DNA from: Chaunax sp. Z400
Taxonomy: Eukaryota; Chordata; Actinopteri; Lophiiformes; Chaunacidae
Direction of reading: 5' to 3'
DNA: 64,000 nt
NCBI GenBank assembly: GCA_037577475.1
Contig: CM075206.1
Coordinates: 10,508,401 to 10,572,400 of the forward strand
Within the stretch, counting starts at the first letter, position 1. Each line of letters begins with the position of its first letter. A program made the translations under genes and the position numbers. The notes beneath the pieces were generated by a model. The model ran no database searches. It saw nothing but the letters and a program-made list of their open reading frames with translations, and was not told the origin of the DNA. Of the stretch, positions 34,525-47,700 are shown in pieces.

Positions 34525-35006
34525 CTGTGAATGAGTGGAAGATTTTATTAGAATACGAGGTGTTAGACAAGGACATGTGACAGATGATGGTGTAATGACT
34601 GACAGCGCAGCAGCTTGGCAAAAAGAAGATGCCCCTCAAAAATCGGCTCAATCTGAAATATGCTTTGTATATATTGTATGATGTATAAATTATTACAATA
34701 CAGCTGTAATTAAATTATAAATGATCTATATTTCTAGATAGTTAACATGATGGCCTATGTATAGGGGAAATAAGAATATAACTTGACTTAAAAGAAGTAA
34801 TTCTTTTATCTCAATTTATAGGAAGATATAATATTTTGTATCCAATTTGGCTCCATTTTGACAAGCTGCTATGTTCTATTATCCAAAGGCCATGACAGTG
34901 TCAGTTATTGTGAAGCAGCATTGGTTAAGTCAGCCAGCATACATACAGTGAATAAGGGTACATGATGTCTGAAGAGAAGGTAAGGGAGTGTTGTGAAAGT
35001 GTGAAG

Positions 35007-35043
<37 letters not shown>

Positions 35044-37629
35044 GATATGATGAAGACAGTGAGGCTCACCTGGCTCCGAGAAGGGTGCAGTTTGACTCTG
35101 TACTCCTCTCTCTTCTTCTTCCTGTGATGATTATTGGACAAAAGTAAACATTTATCATTATTGAAATCCATTTGAATGACTCTGAATCTGTTATCTCAGC
35201 TACAGATTGGTGACTCTACCCCGTTACTGTGCTGTGACCAAATACATATCGCCCCTCTCCAAATATACATTTTAATCTCCCAGATTCAGATCATGATCCG
35301 GATCTGAACCCAATAGAACATCATGAGACGTCCATGTGTGGTTGCTTTTATTTTGACTGGCCTATTATTATTTTTTTATGATATTGGCAAAAATATTATT
35401 TCAAAAAAATTCCTATCTCACAATATTGAACACACAGTAAACATTAAATTCTGAACATTAGCATGTTCGCATGCAGACATTAGCATTTAAGTCAAAGCAA
35501 AGCCATTACACCTTGGCTTTATATCCACTGGCTTTTGTTTCAAACATCAAAAATTTAAGTAGGCCATATTTCATAATATATTTAGATATAGGAAAAAAAA
35601 CAATGTGGGGGTCTCACCTGTGCCTCACTGCCAGTATGACACATGAAATGAGTAGAATAAGCCCAGCAGCTCCAGCCCCAATGTAAATATACCTCATGTA
35701 CACGGATAGGCTAAATTCACCTGGATATAAAATCAGAGGCATTTTTCAACAGGAGACAAAACAGCCTGAAAGAACAGGTTTTCAATTCAGCAGAATAGAA
35801 CTGCAGGTTTGTTGTGACATATCATATGTGTGTGTGCAGACCCACAAATGTAGCAGTAGTGAGACGCTACAGCACAGGATGTTGTGGTTTCTGCAGGTGT
35901 GTCTGTTGTTTTAGTGTATCATGCTACTTTGTGAGACATATTTGAATTAATAAACCATCATAAGTATGAGAAACAATTCATCATCAAGCCATATTACTAT
36001 ATGTACTGCAATGTACATGTAAACATCTGTATGTTTTTGTACCTGGAGGTGGAACAGTGAGAAGCACCGTTGTCATCTGCATCCCTGCATCTGTGTTGAA
36101 GGCACAGCGGTAGAAACCACCATCCTCCTCCGTCACATCTGTCAAGTGCAGACTGACATCCAGGGTGTCTGTACAGAAGACCCTGCCCCTGTCGCTGTAG
36201 TCTTCGCCCACCAGGCCGCCTTCCACCTTCTTACACACTCCAATAATGACCCAGGGCTGGCCATGAAGCATCCTCTCCAAAATCACCTGGTAAACAGTGC
36301 CGTGGTGCCCGTGCTTACAGCTGATAGTCAGGTTGCTGTTCTGCTTGGATACCAACTCTGTGTCTGTCTTGATCACCACTGGGGTGGGGGGCTCTGTGCT
36401 GTGGTCTTCCTCTGGGGGCTCATCTGCAAACACAGGAAAGTGGAGGAGACATGGGGGGAAAAGAGGCTCAAAATTCCCACCCTTTTAATTTCTACCATAT
36501 CTCTCACCTAAATCTTCCACCTGGATGTTCCTGGTCCAGGTGCCTCGTGGGAAGGTCTGAACAGAGCAGAGGTAAAGTCCGATATCCTGGTGAGTGACAT
36601 TCCTCATGGAGATACTTCCATCCATAGGCGTCATCCTCAGGAACTCAATCCTCTCTCGGTAATGGTGAGAAAAGGCCACGCCGTACTCTGGATGGAAAAC
36701 GGCCACTGAATGCTTGTCTGGTATTTTGGTCCAGGACACCATGCTGAGGTTTCCGTCCCAGGGACACAAACATTTAAGAACCATCCCTTCCTCCAGACGA
36801 ACTGTAGCAACGTCTTTCTGCTGGACAGCAACTGAATGAAGAGAATTTTTGTGTTTATTCAACTCATCAGAATTTTCAACAAAATCCAGAAACGGTAACA
36901 TCTAATAAATCGGATAAATCAGTAAATCGAACCAATAAAATCTGAATTACATCCACGAATAAGTATTTATGTAGGATTATAACTGAATATATTTTACATG
37001 TATCAGTTCAGAATGATACATTTCTGAGAATCTGTGTTTACATCTATGCAACATGGCAAAAAAAAAGGGCATCTTTTCCATTTAATCTCCTCCACTCAAA
37101 CATTACCACAGCTACTCACAGCTTTGAGGCCATCCCTTGGGTAATGGTAATTAGGCTAATTTGAGCCAGTACACATATACACAACTGACAATAGTCAGTG
37201 ATCAAGCCTCCAACTTTTCAAAGCCTTTTATCTGAGCTGAATGACAACTGATTTCAAGTCCACTGATGCCCGTGGGAGAGATCTGGCAGTTTTAGAATAA
37301 TAATGCCTCGCAAAACTAACGATAACAAAGTTTCCTACCATCTTTCCAGACTAATGTAACTAAATATAGACTGTGAAAAAAGCAATGTTTACATTTAATC
37401 ACTTATTGTAAATTACAGATTATAAACTGATGAAACTATCCAAGATATTTAGGTACATTAGACTTAGTCAGTGAATGTCACTTTCAACACTGCCACACCG
37501 TCATATGGCACACTGACATATCATGAACATTAAACTGTTATAAAAAATTTATGTAAACTCCCTACCTTTAAGAAAAGGAATTAAGACGAGTACCACGAAG
37601 TACCAGTGGTCCTTTTGTACGGCTCCCAT
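34399..37629 (-). CDS. cd226: CD226-like immunoglobulin receptor, complete
   Basis: Six exons on the minus strand (37629-37566, 36831-36508, 36423-36043, 35720-35618, 35121-35070, 34524-34399) join in frame into 349 residues plus stop. Residues 1-21 form a signal peptide. Ig domain 1 (about 22-129) has the Cys, Trp and DIGLYLC core. Ig domain 2 (about 130-256) has Cys and EDGGFYRC. A helix at about 264-287 is followed by RKKKREEY and a tail with YENI and YVNL. CD226 (DNAM-1) is a type I activating receptor of NK and T cells that binds nectin-family ligands, and its tail tyrosine motif recruits Grb2-type adaptors. The assignment rests on domain layout, 336 aa remembered for human, and position between dok6 and rttn. 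A CD96- or nectin-like relative is the main alternative. Confidence 0.8.
35011..35040. repeat. Poly(A)30 tract in cd226 intron 5
   Basis: Thirty A on the plus strand, which is a poly(T) run in the cd226 transcript 30 nt after the exon 5 donor. Confidence 0.95.
35070..35121 (-). CDS. cd226: cd226 coding exon 5 (basic juxtamembrane tail)
   Basis: Acceptor atcatcacag, donor gtgagc. 52 nt, phase 2 to 0. Encodes KKKREEYRVKLHPSRSQ after a split Arg. The basic cluster matches the Arg-rich juxtamembrane segment remembered for human CD226. Confidence 0.8.
35452..35525 (+). repeat. Teleost dispersed repeat (cattagcatttaa type)
   Basis: The words gaacattagcatgttcgcat, gcagacattagcatttaagt and caaagc match a repeat I recall from fish introns (usual form ...cattagcatttagctcaaagc). 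Confidence 0.5.
35618..35720 (-). CDS. cd226: cd226 coding exon 4 (transmembrane segment)
   Basis: Acceptor tatccag, donor gtgaga. 103 nt, phase 1 to 2. Encodes YIYIGAGAAGLILLISCVIL and then AVRHR, a single membrane helix with a basic stop-transfer end. Confidence 0.88.
36043..36423 (-). CDS. cd226: cd226 coding exon 3 (Ig domain 2)
   Basis: Acceptor gtgtttgcag, donor gtacaa. 381 nt, phase 1 to 1. A Pro/Glu-rich start (DEPPEEDHSTEPPTP) leads into an Ig fold with NLTISCKHGHHGTVYQVI and TDVTEEDGGFYRCAFNTDA. NLT is a possible N-glycosylation site. Confidence 0.88.
36508..36831 (-). CDS. cd226: cd226 coding exon 2 (Ig domain 1)
   Basis: Acceptor cattcag, donor gtgaga. 324 nt, phase 1 to 1, one exon per Ig domain as is usual. 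Contains LEEGMVLKCLCPWDGNLSMV and later VTHQDIGLYLCSVQTFPRG, with the two core cysteines and Trp. Confidence 0.88.
37566..37629 (-). CDS. cd226: cd226 coding exon 1 (signal peptide)
   Basis: ATG at 37629-37627; donor gtaggg. Encodes MGAVQKDHWYFVVLVLIPFL and one base of a split Val codon. It is the only ATG giving a hydrophobic leader in phase with exon 2. The region just upstream has an ETS-like GGAAGT site. Confidence 0.8.
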
Positions 37630-38581
37630 CCTGCCCCAATGAGGGAGAATGAAAGCTTCATTGATGAGACAAGTGGTGAGGCACCCGAGCTGCACTTCCT
37701 GCTAACTCTTCACCACTGGGGCACACTTCATGGTGGCCCACTTTAAGCTCATTCCACACAGAGGAGCACTTCATCACGAGGTTGGCAGATGGGAGGCAAG
37801 CTCATGGCATAATACCGCATGGTGGGATCCACACCGTGGAAGTTTTCTAAATTGCACAATTGACTTTGCTCGAAGCTACCTCAAATTCTGCGAATGGTTG
37901 TACCTTGTGTGCAATTTTTACTGTTCAATAAGGACTTTGGTGGCATTTCAAAACATAAAGCCATGCTTAAAAAATTTACATCTTGAACTGAAGTATCTTG
38001 AGAGCTATCAGATGGTTTAAAGGAATTTAAGATTCCTTGAGACCTATGAAGAGTTCTCAGCCTCAGCATGAGGAGTACTCGGAAGTATTTCCATCAATTT
38101 AAGTGCTGCCATCCTTATTAGAAGAGTTCCACTATTCAAAGTCATGTGTTTCCAAACATTAGCATTAAATGTTTGGTCTGATTTAATAGATTTTTATGTC
38201 CCCAATGGAGTTAAAGAATTGCATATTCAACACAGATAATATCCGTGCAATTAATTTACAATTTCAGACCAGTCTTTGTCCCCATTATTTTTGAATTAGC
38301 TGCCTAGTTTAAATCACCATTGTGCTTAGTATAGCATCACAGAGCTGCTTGCACTAGATTTCCAGTGCAACTTCTGCTGGTTGTCATCAACAAACCCAAA
38401 GTGGTATGGAACCCACCCATATGGAAAGGTAGCTTCAGACAACCACAACCACAAAGAAGCACTTCCTGAGAAATGACACGATTTTTTTAAAAAAACAACA
38501 CAAAGTATGATTTGAGTTTGTAAAATTTGTATGAGTGAAATCCGACCATACAAGACAGGAGTTACATTGTCCAGATGATTC
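37630..38581. other. Spacer between cd226 5' end and rttn 3' end
   Basis: About 950 bp that must hold the cd226 promoter and 5' UTR. An ETS-like GGAAGT site lies on the minus strand near 37697. No CpG-rich promoter and no TATA box could be assigned. Confidence 0.5.
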
Positions 38582-38587
38582 TTTAAT
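38582..38587 (-). terminator. rttn: rttn polyadenylation signal (ATTAAA)
   Basis: Minus-strand ATTAAA 56 nt after the rttn stop, followed by a T/G-containing stretch. It implies a very short 3' UTR. Confidence 0.5.
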
Positions 38588-38642
38588 AACAAAATTTCTT
38601 AATATTTGATCAAATATGATACAAAAATTAATATAAATATAG

Positions 38643-38722
38643 TCAGGTATTTAGCAGCTGTGAAAGGTTTTCAAGGCTCTTCAGCAGGTACGTTGTCATA
38701 GGCCCCTGTTTGTTCTCTGCAT
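38643..38722 (-). CDS. rttn: rttn terminal coding exon (window exon 34)
   Basis: Acceptor aaaacctcag; TGA at 38645-38643. 80 nt, enters in phase 1. Encodes AENKQGPMTTYLLKSLENLS and ends QLLNT, close to the human C-terminus I recall. Confidence 0.93.
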
Positions 38723-41700
38723 CTGAGGTTTTAAAAAGAAAAAGAAAAAAAGAAGCACATTTGTAAATAATGGGATGTGCAAAACCTAATCTTCCACATC
38801 ATGATAGGTGCTGATACGTTTTGTCATCAAGGTGAATGAATACATACCCTTCTTAGAGCTGGTATGTGCCTCCTCAATTCTCAATCGAACAGAGGGACAC
38901 TTCAAAGTATTCTTGGCCTTTGAGGGGAAATTAGAAAGACAGATTAGAAAGAATTATGTTGATCAACCTGAAACCAGCAGAGCTCTTTTTTTCTTCTTCA
39001 GTTTTTAATCAAGAGATAGAAAGGTTGTATGCATGAGGACACCCCAGGATTTAATTTGACATATAGCACCAATGAATTCCAACACCACAAAGTAGTGAGC
39101 GGTCACTGAAATAAGGTTTTACTGCGTGGATGCATGTGTGTTTGTACCCTTTGGTTGTTATGCAGCAAAGCCCAAAGTGCAGACGCTCCCAAACAGCGGG
39201 TCTCCATCTCTTTACTGTTCAGACAGCATAGTAATACTTTCATGGCTTTGTCTGGAAGAGAGATGTGCAGATAGTAAAAATGAAAATAAAATTTATGATA
39301 GTCTTGTCATTCAAAATGAACAGAACAAAACCCTGGATGATACAACAATAATATTTTTTTTTAGAGCAAATAAGAGATGGACTAAGATTTATAAAGTTTA
39401 CAACATTTACCTTACAACATGCAATGGGCATTTTTATCTATTCTTGCAGAATAAAATGGCTGTGTGGTCATATAGGTCATCATTACTGACTGAGATCATA
39501 CTGAATGCATAGTGCACACAGGAAATGTGATCTTTCAACAGGAAATAAAAGCACTGATCGAACTACTCCCACCTACAGCTTGTATAGTGTGTGAGAGGCT
39601 AGAGGTATGTCTTTTATTTGTCTCTGAGACTTCCTCTCAGTTCTTTATCTGTGCCCATTTTTCTGAGTCTAAATTTGACCTGCTCTACATGGCAGATACT
39701 AAGCTTATACTCTAAATTTCTGTCATGAATATTTTTAGTGTGTAAGTCAACATTTACATCTACTCTCATCCAGCAGATACAGAGCAACATGGGCATCCCA
39801 TTACACTTGCTTGACTTTCTTCCCCGGCCTGTAGTTTACTTATAAGAATTTGTGAGAGCCATTGGAAGGAAATCACATATTCCACTTATGGAAAGTGCCA
39901 AAAAGCAGTGAACAGATTTAACTTGCCATTTTCTGTGGGTCTGGTGGGGCTAATATTGATACCTCCTCTGCCTAAGTGATTGCAGACCAGCTGAAACAAT
40001 CAAATGACACCAAACTATTTCATAGATGATAAAATGATCTGAGTGGCTGCTTATATTGTGGACACAGGAAAAAGTGATGTTTATACAAAAAGCAAAACAG
40101 CTGTTTTGCATTTCCTTTTCTATACATTGCTGTTTTAATACTTTCACATCCCTGAGTATCTAGAAATTTAACCATGATTCCCTTGCATACCGTTGGTAAT
40201 GACATGAGGCTTGTTGGCGGGGCAGAAGCAGAGGTTGTGAAGAGTGAGCAGCGCGTGACGCCAGTGCTGTGCCAGGTCTGCCAGCAGTTCTAGGACTCCA
40301 GTCACCCTAAGGATACTCTGCTGGCCGTCCTCCGCGAATGACAGATTGACCAGCAGCCTCAACCACAGGCGCAGTAGGCTCCCACCGCCACAACCTGCAG
40401 ATGTGTCCTTAATACCACCCGCCTTGGGTATTGGCACTGATGGGAAAGCTTGCAAGAAATTATTCTGATAAAAGAGAGCAAAGGATATAGATGAGATATT
40501 TCACACAAGAGTTTTAGAGTCATGTGAAGAGATCATTAAAAGCTGTTATCCAGTTTAGGAAATATTACCCCAGACAGCTGGGTGTAAGTGTGAGGGTGAG
40601 ATTTTAGACATGCTAAATCTGAGAGGAGCTTATGCTATTTACAGCTAGTGCTAAGATTTATTTAAGTTTTATTCTGTAACACTGCATATATCAATACATT
40701 TATTTAACTTGTGAATTAGTTTTTTTTACAGCCAGTCACGTATTAATGTCTGCGAGTTTACAGTTGTCTACACTATACTTTCTCCACAATGTTGTGTGCA
40801 CTGTGTACCAGGCTCATACCTTTTGCAAGAGGCCTCGGCAGTCACGGGACATGGCAAGGTTAGCCAAGAGAGAGAAGGAGAGCTTCTGGATAGGGCTGTT
40901 ATCTGGGGCGACCCCTGAGGCCAGCTTCATGACAGAGTGCATCAGAGAGTTGCTAAGGGTGTATTTAGATCCGGGTCCAACACCAGGGCCACCGCCACAA
41001 AGAGAACTGCACGCTGAAGAAAAAACAAAAAATAAAACAACCTTAAGCACTTCTTTGATTGAACTGATTTATTGGTTTAATCAAAATTCAAGGTAACACA
41101 AGTTTCACACATATTATTATAGCTGTAAGCCATTTAAAGAAGTATTTCACCAGTATAAGGACACAAATATTTCTGAAATTGGTGGTACATGACAAGAGAA
41201 AACACAGAAGAAGGGTTGTGGTATTCCCTTTTGCTCTTAAAGTAAAAAACCTATGACAACCAGACCACTGTGGCACACCGGACCAATAAACGCTAAAACC
41301 AATTTGAAACAGTACAGCTGACAGCTGATATCAAGAAAACTAAAAACATAGGTGGCAAATTGGCTGTGCAGTAACAGAATCTTGGTTCTTATTTGATTAG
41401 TACTGCCTTGTTACAGTTCAATCTGAGTTGGGTGAGAAGCCCCTCTCTTAAACCAGGATCGAGCGAGAGGGACAAAGACAGAGGCAGCTCTCATGTGTGT
41501 AGACAGGAACGCATCATGCACAGTAATTACAAAGCACAGCAGACAAAAGCTGAAAGTCAATTTAAAGGAACATTTATTTTCCAGCATGAACCCTGTGTCA
41601 TTAATGGTTGGAGCAATAATCAATACAGGAAGCACAAAGTCCATAAGTTCCCCCTGAGGCAGCCACTCAAAGGTAACGCTGATTGACATGCTTTGCTGCA

Positions 41701-44700
41701 GTATTCATATTCCACTTTATATGTGGGAGCAGCTACTATGACTTCCAATCTACTAATACGCTATTCTAATGTTTGCATTGGGCAAATATGTCTCTGTCAA
41801 AAAACACAATTTTACATGAACTGTACATCTGCAAATATCAACAACCAAACAGTGGCTTCAGTCTATTTATTTGAAATGTGTAAACAGAACGTTGTTATAA
41901 TTCCTCTGTGTTGGGCTGTGGTCTTGTTTACCATTAGAAGCTCTGGGAGCAACTTTTACCACCAAGAAAAGTCTGATACAAACACTGAAGAAAAAGGTGC
42001 TCTTCCTCTTGTTGGAACTTTTTGCTCATCTTAAAGCTAGCTAGCTGTCCAGCCAGTGGCATCAGTAGCCGGAAAAATGAAGACTAACTCGTTATGCAGC
42101 ACGGGTGACTGTCCACGATACAAAAACATCTCCATATGGCTGCAGGCCTGTTAGTTCATAGACAAGCTGTCAAGCCTAATGGAGGAAATGGTAAGAAAGA
42201 ACAGACGTCTTGTGCAACAACAGAATAAACTGCACCTTACTGGGAATGATAAAAACATGGTAGCAGGAAGACGACAGAAACTCAGTCATCACAGGTTACA
42301 ATGAGGACTTTTGGGGCCAACAGTGTCTGACATTTCGTGTCAGATACACACTAACTTTTAACTGCATTTTAATTGTCATTCTCCATGAAAGCATTCTCAC
42401 TAATGATGACAAGAACCATCTTGTGACTCCAGCAGGGAGGGATATTATTTAGCCCTAGGCTTTGGCTACAATTTAGTCAACTACAAGGCCATTCAGAAAT
42501 GCAAACTTAACATAAAAATCAGTACTGTGAATAAATACCTGTCTCTTTTGGCAACATATTCACGTCAGTATAACTGACGCGACTAATTACTGCAGCAGTA
42601 GATCACATAAAAATTCAGAAATCAATAAGCTTAAGACAGAGAGCATTGACAACACCGATTCTGACACTGACTGATGTTCCTTATTGGTGAACATGACAGC
42701 TTGCTAGATATACTAATCCTGAAATAGTAACATAGAGCAACAGGCATATGCTGATGTTAGCCTCAGGTCATCTCAATATCTGTCAAGAAAACGGTCTATC
42801 ACAGATTTGACAAGGGAGTTCAGCTGTATAATGGATCTACTGCGCTGATTCAAAAGTGTTCTAACGGTTACTAAAAATCTAAAAATGTTTGGCAGCTATA
42901 TAGGAATGATCATTACATAGAAGTGCAGAAAAACATGCTTTTTTTTTTTTTTTTTTTTTACTTACTGACTGTCTGTGGAAGCAAGTTTTGGAGCTGTTAG
43001 AAAAATATGGGTGGAAATGTGTGTGGCACAGATGAACAACAATCTGACTTGACTGACTTAGCAGTGCAAACAAAGCCTTGAATGAAGGAGGAAGACTGGA
43101 GATGAAACATTCAGTAGAAATGTAGTAGTCTCAGGGGACAAAAAGGTGCCTGAGGGTGGATGGTGTAATACTGAGCCTGGCTGCATGCAGCCTGAACACA
43201 ACGTGCTGTTCAGTTAACCTTTAGGGAAACACTGAGCCCGACTTCACTGATTTCTGGAGCTTCGCAGCTTGAGCATATGAGACGTCTAAAGCAACTGAGT
43301 TTAGATCAGAGCATTTACTGAGGCACTGAGGCACAGGTGCCAATCAAACACATGCACATAAGGACGATTTCCATTGCACAGCTACACCAGCCACACACAC
43401 GAACACATCAAATAAACCATGAGCTGTTTATCAAAGTAAAATTTCCATAATCTTTCCTTCCGTCTATTTAAAAAGTCTTTACTTTTATAATTTCCACATG
43501 CACCATTCTAACATTTGCATGATGGAATACAAATATCTCGGACAACACACAAACTCTGTCTCCTAACATCATGTCCTTCTGGTCTGAAAGCAGTTACCAT
43601 GCATACAGCCATGCGGCCTGATCCCTGGATCCTGACACTGTCTCTATTGTGACTGGCAAGCAAGCAGGCACTGGTCTTATGCGGTGAGACACAATGTTGT
43701 TCAGTGGTCACTGGAGAGGACAAAGGAGTCCTTAGTGTTAAATGTGTGTGACTCAGTCAGATTTCTAACGGCAGACACAGGCATTGGGTAGGCACGGGCC
43801 AGGCACAGTGCCTGTGCGAACACATGAGACACACAGACAGACAGACGTGCACACACACTTACAGACCTGCGGTGCAGTTGGCAGTGTAGATACACAGAAG
43901 CTCCAGCGCTGCTTCCATGGCGGGGTCGTCCAATAGAAGCCAAGGCCAAAGAGCATAAAGTGCCAGTGTTAGGCGAGCATCTGTGGCCACCGCCTATACA
44001 GGCAAATACAAATGAATTATACACACACAAACACGCAACAAATGCACTTGCATAGGAAAAGGTCCACATACAGGCATGTGCATGATTTATAAAACAGCAC
44101 AAACACCGATGGCAGTAATCGAAATAAAATGTGTCAGTATTTTCCTGAGTACACAGGAGAAACAAATGGGGAGGAGATTAATGACTGGGTAAGCACTGCA
44201 GTAGAGCCTCCCTGGCTATTTAGTCCAAGGTAACCACAAGTGACAGAGAGGTCACTTAGATAATGAAAAGTAGCCAATATGCTTCATAATGGCATTACGG
44301 GGCTTAAGAAGCTAAACATGCTGAGATGTTAGCAGGGCCATGCACATTTAGGCGAATCCCATTTACACACAGCACTGGTGCTCTGATATTCCATCAAAAA
44401 CCAATTTGCAGCGGAGAATTAAAAACCAGAAACACAGGCTGACTTTGCATTCACTGTTGCTGTAAAGAGCACTCCGTAGGATGTCCACAGTCAGCTTCAC
44501 TTCCTTTAAATGGCCTTCTTCCTGATAATATAGAGAGACAAAACAAAGACCAATATGTTAAAATGTTGGAGTTGATAATTTACTGCATATTTAGAGGTCA
44601 TAACAGCAAAGGGGGGCGACTACAACTACAAAGGATATTCATAATATTTATCCAACACACAACACTTTCCAAAAAAAAACCCCACACTATTCATGCTGTA

Positions 44701-47700
44701 TTCAGATTGTTATTATATGCAATGGAAATAAACACAGGCAGGACATAAACAGAGAGACTGGAAATTTCCAGCCAGTCTCTGCTCACCTTTTTGCGGTGAG
44801 AAGCCTTGCCGGGTCGGACCGACTCCAGGTGGAGCTGGAAGTGAGTTTGTTTCATTTGCTCCACACAGTTGTCAATTAGACCAGCTAGAAAAAAAAACCC
44901 AAATAGCCAGAGTTCAGAGTGGGACATCATACTGTTAGGTTCACATTAAATGAAGAGTTACAATAACATTAACAAAGAGAACATTGCAGGTGACTGTCTA
45001 AATCTAGCTCGAGGTTTTTTTGGGGGGGGGGGGGGTTAACCTTTGGCTGCATGGCTTTGAGCTGTGGGACTGCAGGCGAGCAGCGTCATCAGAGCTCTGG
45101 CTGTCGTCTTCTTTAAAGGGTCCTGAAGGGTCCTCTTCTCAAAACTCTGGCATCAAAAGTCAAAGAGGAACACATAATCAAACACTCCCTGAAGATGGCA
45201 TCAAGGCTGCTGAATTCTTGAAACACAAACATTATTGTCTATAAAAAATTTTAAAAAGTACCAAGGTGTAGATGGACTACCAGAGCCCCCCCCCCCCCAC
45301 CACCTCCACATACCTGCAGTAACAGTTCACACAGCTGGCTTGCAGAGGGGCCATTCACAATGTCAGACAGAGCAGTAGCATGTTTAGAGTTTGAGGTTGT
45401 GGCCTCTACATCCTGACTCTTCATCTCCTCCGTGAAAACTGTACTGAGAAACTGCAGCGCCACGGTGTGAAGAGTAGAGTCCACGAGCTTCTCATTCACA
45501 CACACTGATAATGTACCTGCACAAACAGAGAATATAAATTTATAAAAAAGAGTTGGTAGGAGGATATCCTTCTTTTAATGAATGACACAACAATACATCA
45601 CATTGAGACAAAAAGGCAAATCCATTGTTCAAATCCCTTGACAGCAAGACATTTTTCCATGACTAAGTGAGTATGCACTAGTGGAGGACACACTAATCAT
45701 TTGAATGTGCATGCAGACGCCCAGATACTATAAACATATATACACAGGCATTAATGCATGCACAAAGGTTCAGCATTCATCTTTTACTGGACTCATCAAA
45801 TTTCCCTGATGTGCCATTAATCACAGAGGAGGATGAGTGGGAGGAGCAGAGGTAGTATAAGGACAGGATGCAATTATCTTATCCTAGCATCTGTTCAGGG
45901 AAGTTAATACATTCTGTAATTAAAGTTTCAAGCAGCGTTGAATGGGGCCTCGCATCCACATGGCTTTAGGGGGAACACAGCAGTGGTCTCCTCACTGCAG
46001 GATGGTAAACTCGATACTTCCCAACTCTCAAAGACTGCATGAAGGAGTAAATTATCACTTCCTGTGTTTACTATATGTAAACATGCACTATTTATTCATG
46101 ATGTGGCATTTCAAGTGTAGACCAAATAAAATGTAAATTTCACATAAATCATGTTGTTTGTCACATGTGGCTTCTTCTCTGCTACCAGTAGGTGGCGCTA
46201 TGATTATGATCAATGATGATCTGTAAAAATCCTCAGGCCTTGAATCACACCAAACATGTCAAGTGTGCTGAATATTTTACAACATGCAGTTAAGTTACAA
46301 CAGCTTCCTGTTTCATGGTGAAATACGAAACTGTCTGCTTCTGCAACAGCATTTATTTAAAAGTCTAAAGGTTTCCAAAGAACTATTGCGAAAGTCTCAA
46401 GTGTTTGCTGACCATAACTGAAGTGAAACCTATCAAGTCCTAGGGTGTGGAGTTTGTACAAAAAGATTGCCTGCATACGGCAAAAATGCATTAAAATTGC
46501 ACTCAAAAAGATTGGGTGCAGGCCATATCACCAAGACGCTACTTCGTTGGAATCTTGTAGGAGGTGTTATCAAGTGATATTGCCACACCAAAGCCTCATA
46601 ACAGATCTAATTTTTCACCACTTATGATAACTTAACTTAAGCCTCCTTTATATGTGATTAACCTGGTGTTGGGGAAACAAAAAAAATACAAAAGCTTTGT
46701 GTTTTTGGGGCAACTTTATAAAGCATCCTGGTGATGAAGAAAGTCAAAGGAAGCAGATAGAGGGAGAGAGAGAAAGAGAGAAACAAGAGGCAGGAAAGAG
46801 CGTGTGTGAAGACAGAGCAGCGGTGTTGACACGTCTGTGGCGTGGGGATTATGAAAGTGGTTTGAAATATGTTCAAAATCATTATAAATGGAGTGGAGAA
46901 CACTGGTAATACTCAATCCCAGTCACTGCAAAACTTTCACCAGTTCTGACGAGTCGTGAGTTTTCAAGCACTCAAAGATGTGCTCAGCAGCAGAACAGTA
47001 ACAGTAACTACAAAAACTGTTGGTCCCTAGTGAAAGTGCCAGGGACTCAGGTCCTAATGATGGAGTGAATGTGTCAATATTAATGCATTTCTTTTTTTCC
47101 CCCACCATCATACTTAAAAGCTAATCCTCATTATTTGGTTGAGTTACTGCGATCAGGATTATTGCCTTAATCATGACTATTAGTCCTTATAATTATGAGG
47201 GGAAAAAAGAATTTAAATCCCAATTTCATCACATATCAAGAGCTTGACTCTTAAACTGCAGAGGGTTATTTAATTAAACACCAAAATGTTTCCAGAAGTG
47301 ATGCTAATAGATGATTATAAAACTAATTCTGCAGCTTAAACCAGAATAATTAATTATGTCACTTTTGCTCACTTTAACACATGTGCACACACACCTACAC
47401 ACACAGTATCTGTGTACCTGCGAACGCTCGCCAGCGTCTCCCCAGCGCAGCAGAGACAGATGGGTACGCTGCTGAGCTGTCCCTCCTCACCAGAGTAGCC
47501 AGGAGCATAAACACGTCGGCCCAGCACACACAAACTGCATCCCGGGTACCTGCATCTGAAGAGGGAAAGAGTGAGTCACTAATTTCATGACACGTAACAG
47601 CCACAAAGCTACATACAAATCACAGGGGCACACAGCAGGCAAGAGTTGGAGAAATGTATGAATAGGACTTGCATTTGCATCCCACTGATGGTTTTTCAGA

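Noticed and set aside
43701..44165. 154-codon reverse-strand open frame
   Set aside because: It overlaps a real rttn exon (43867-43993) in the wrong register and reads into intron on both sides.
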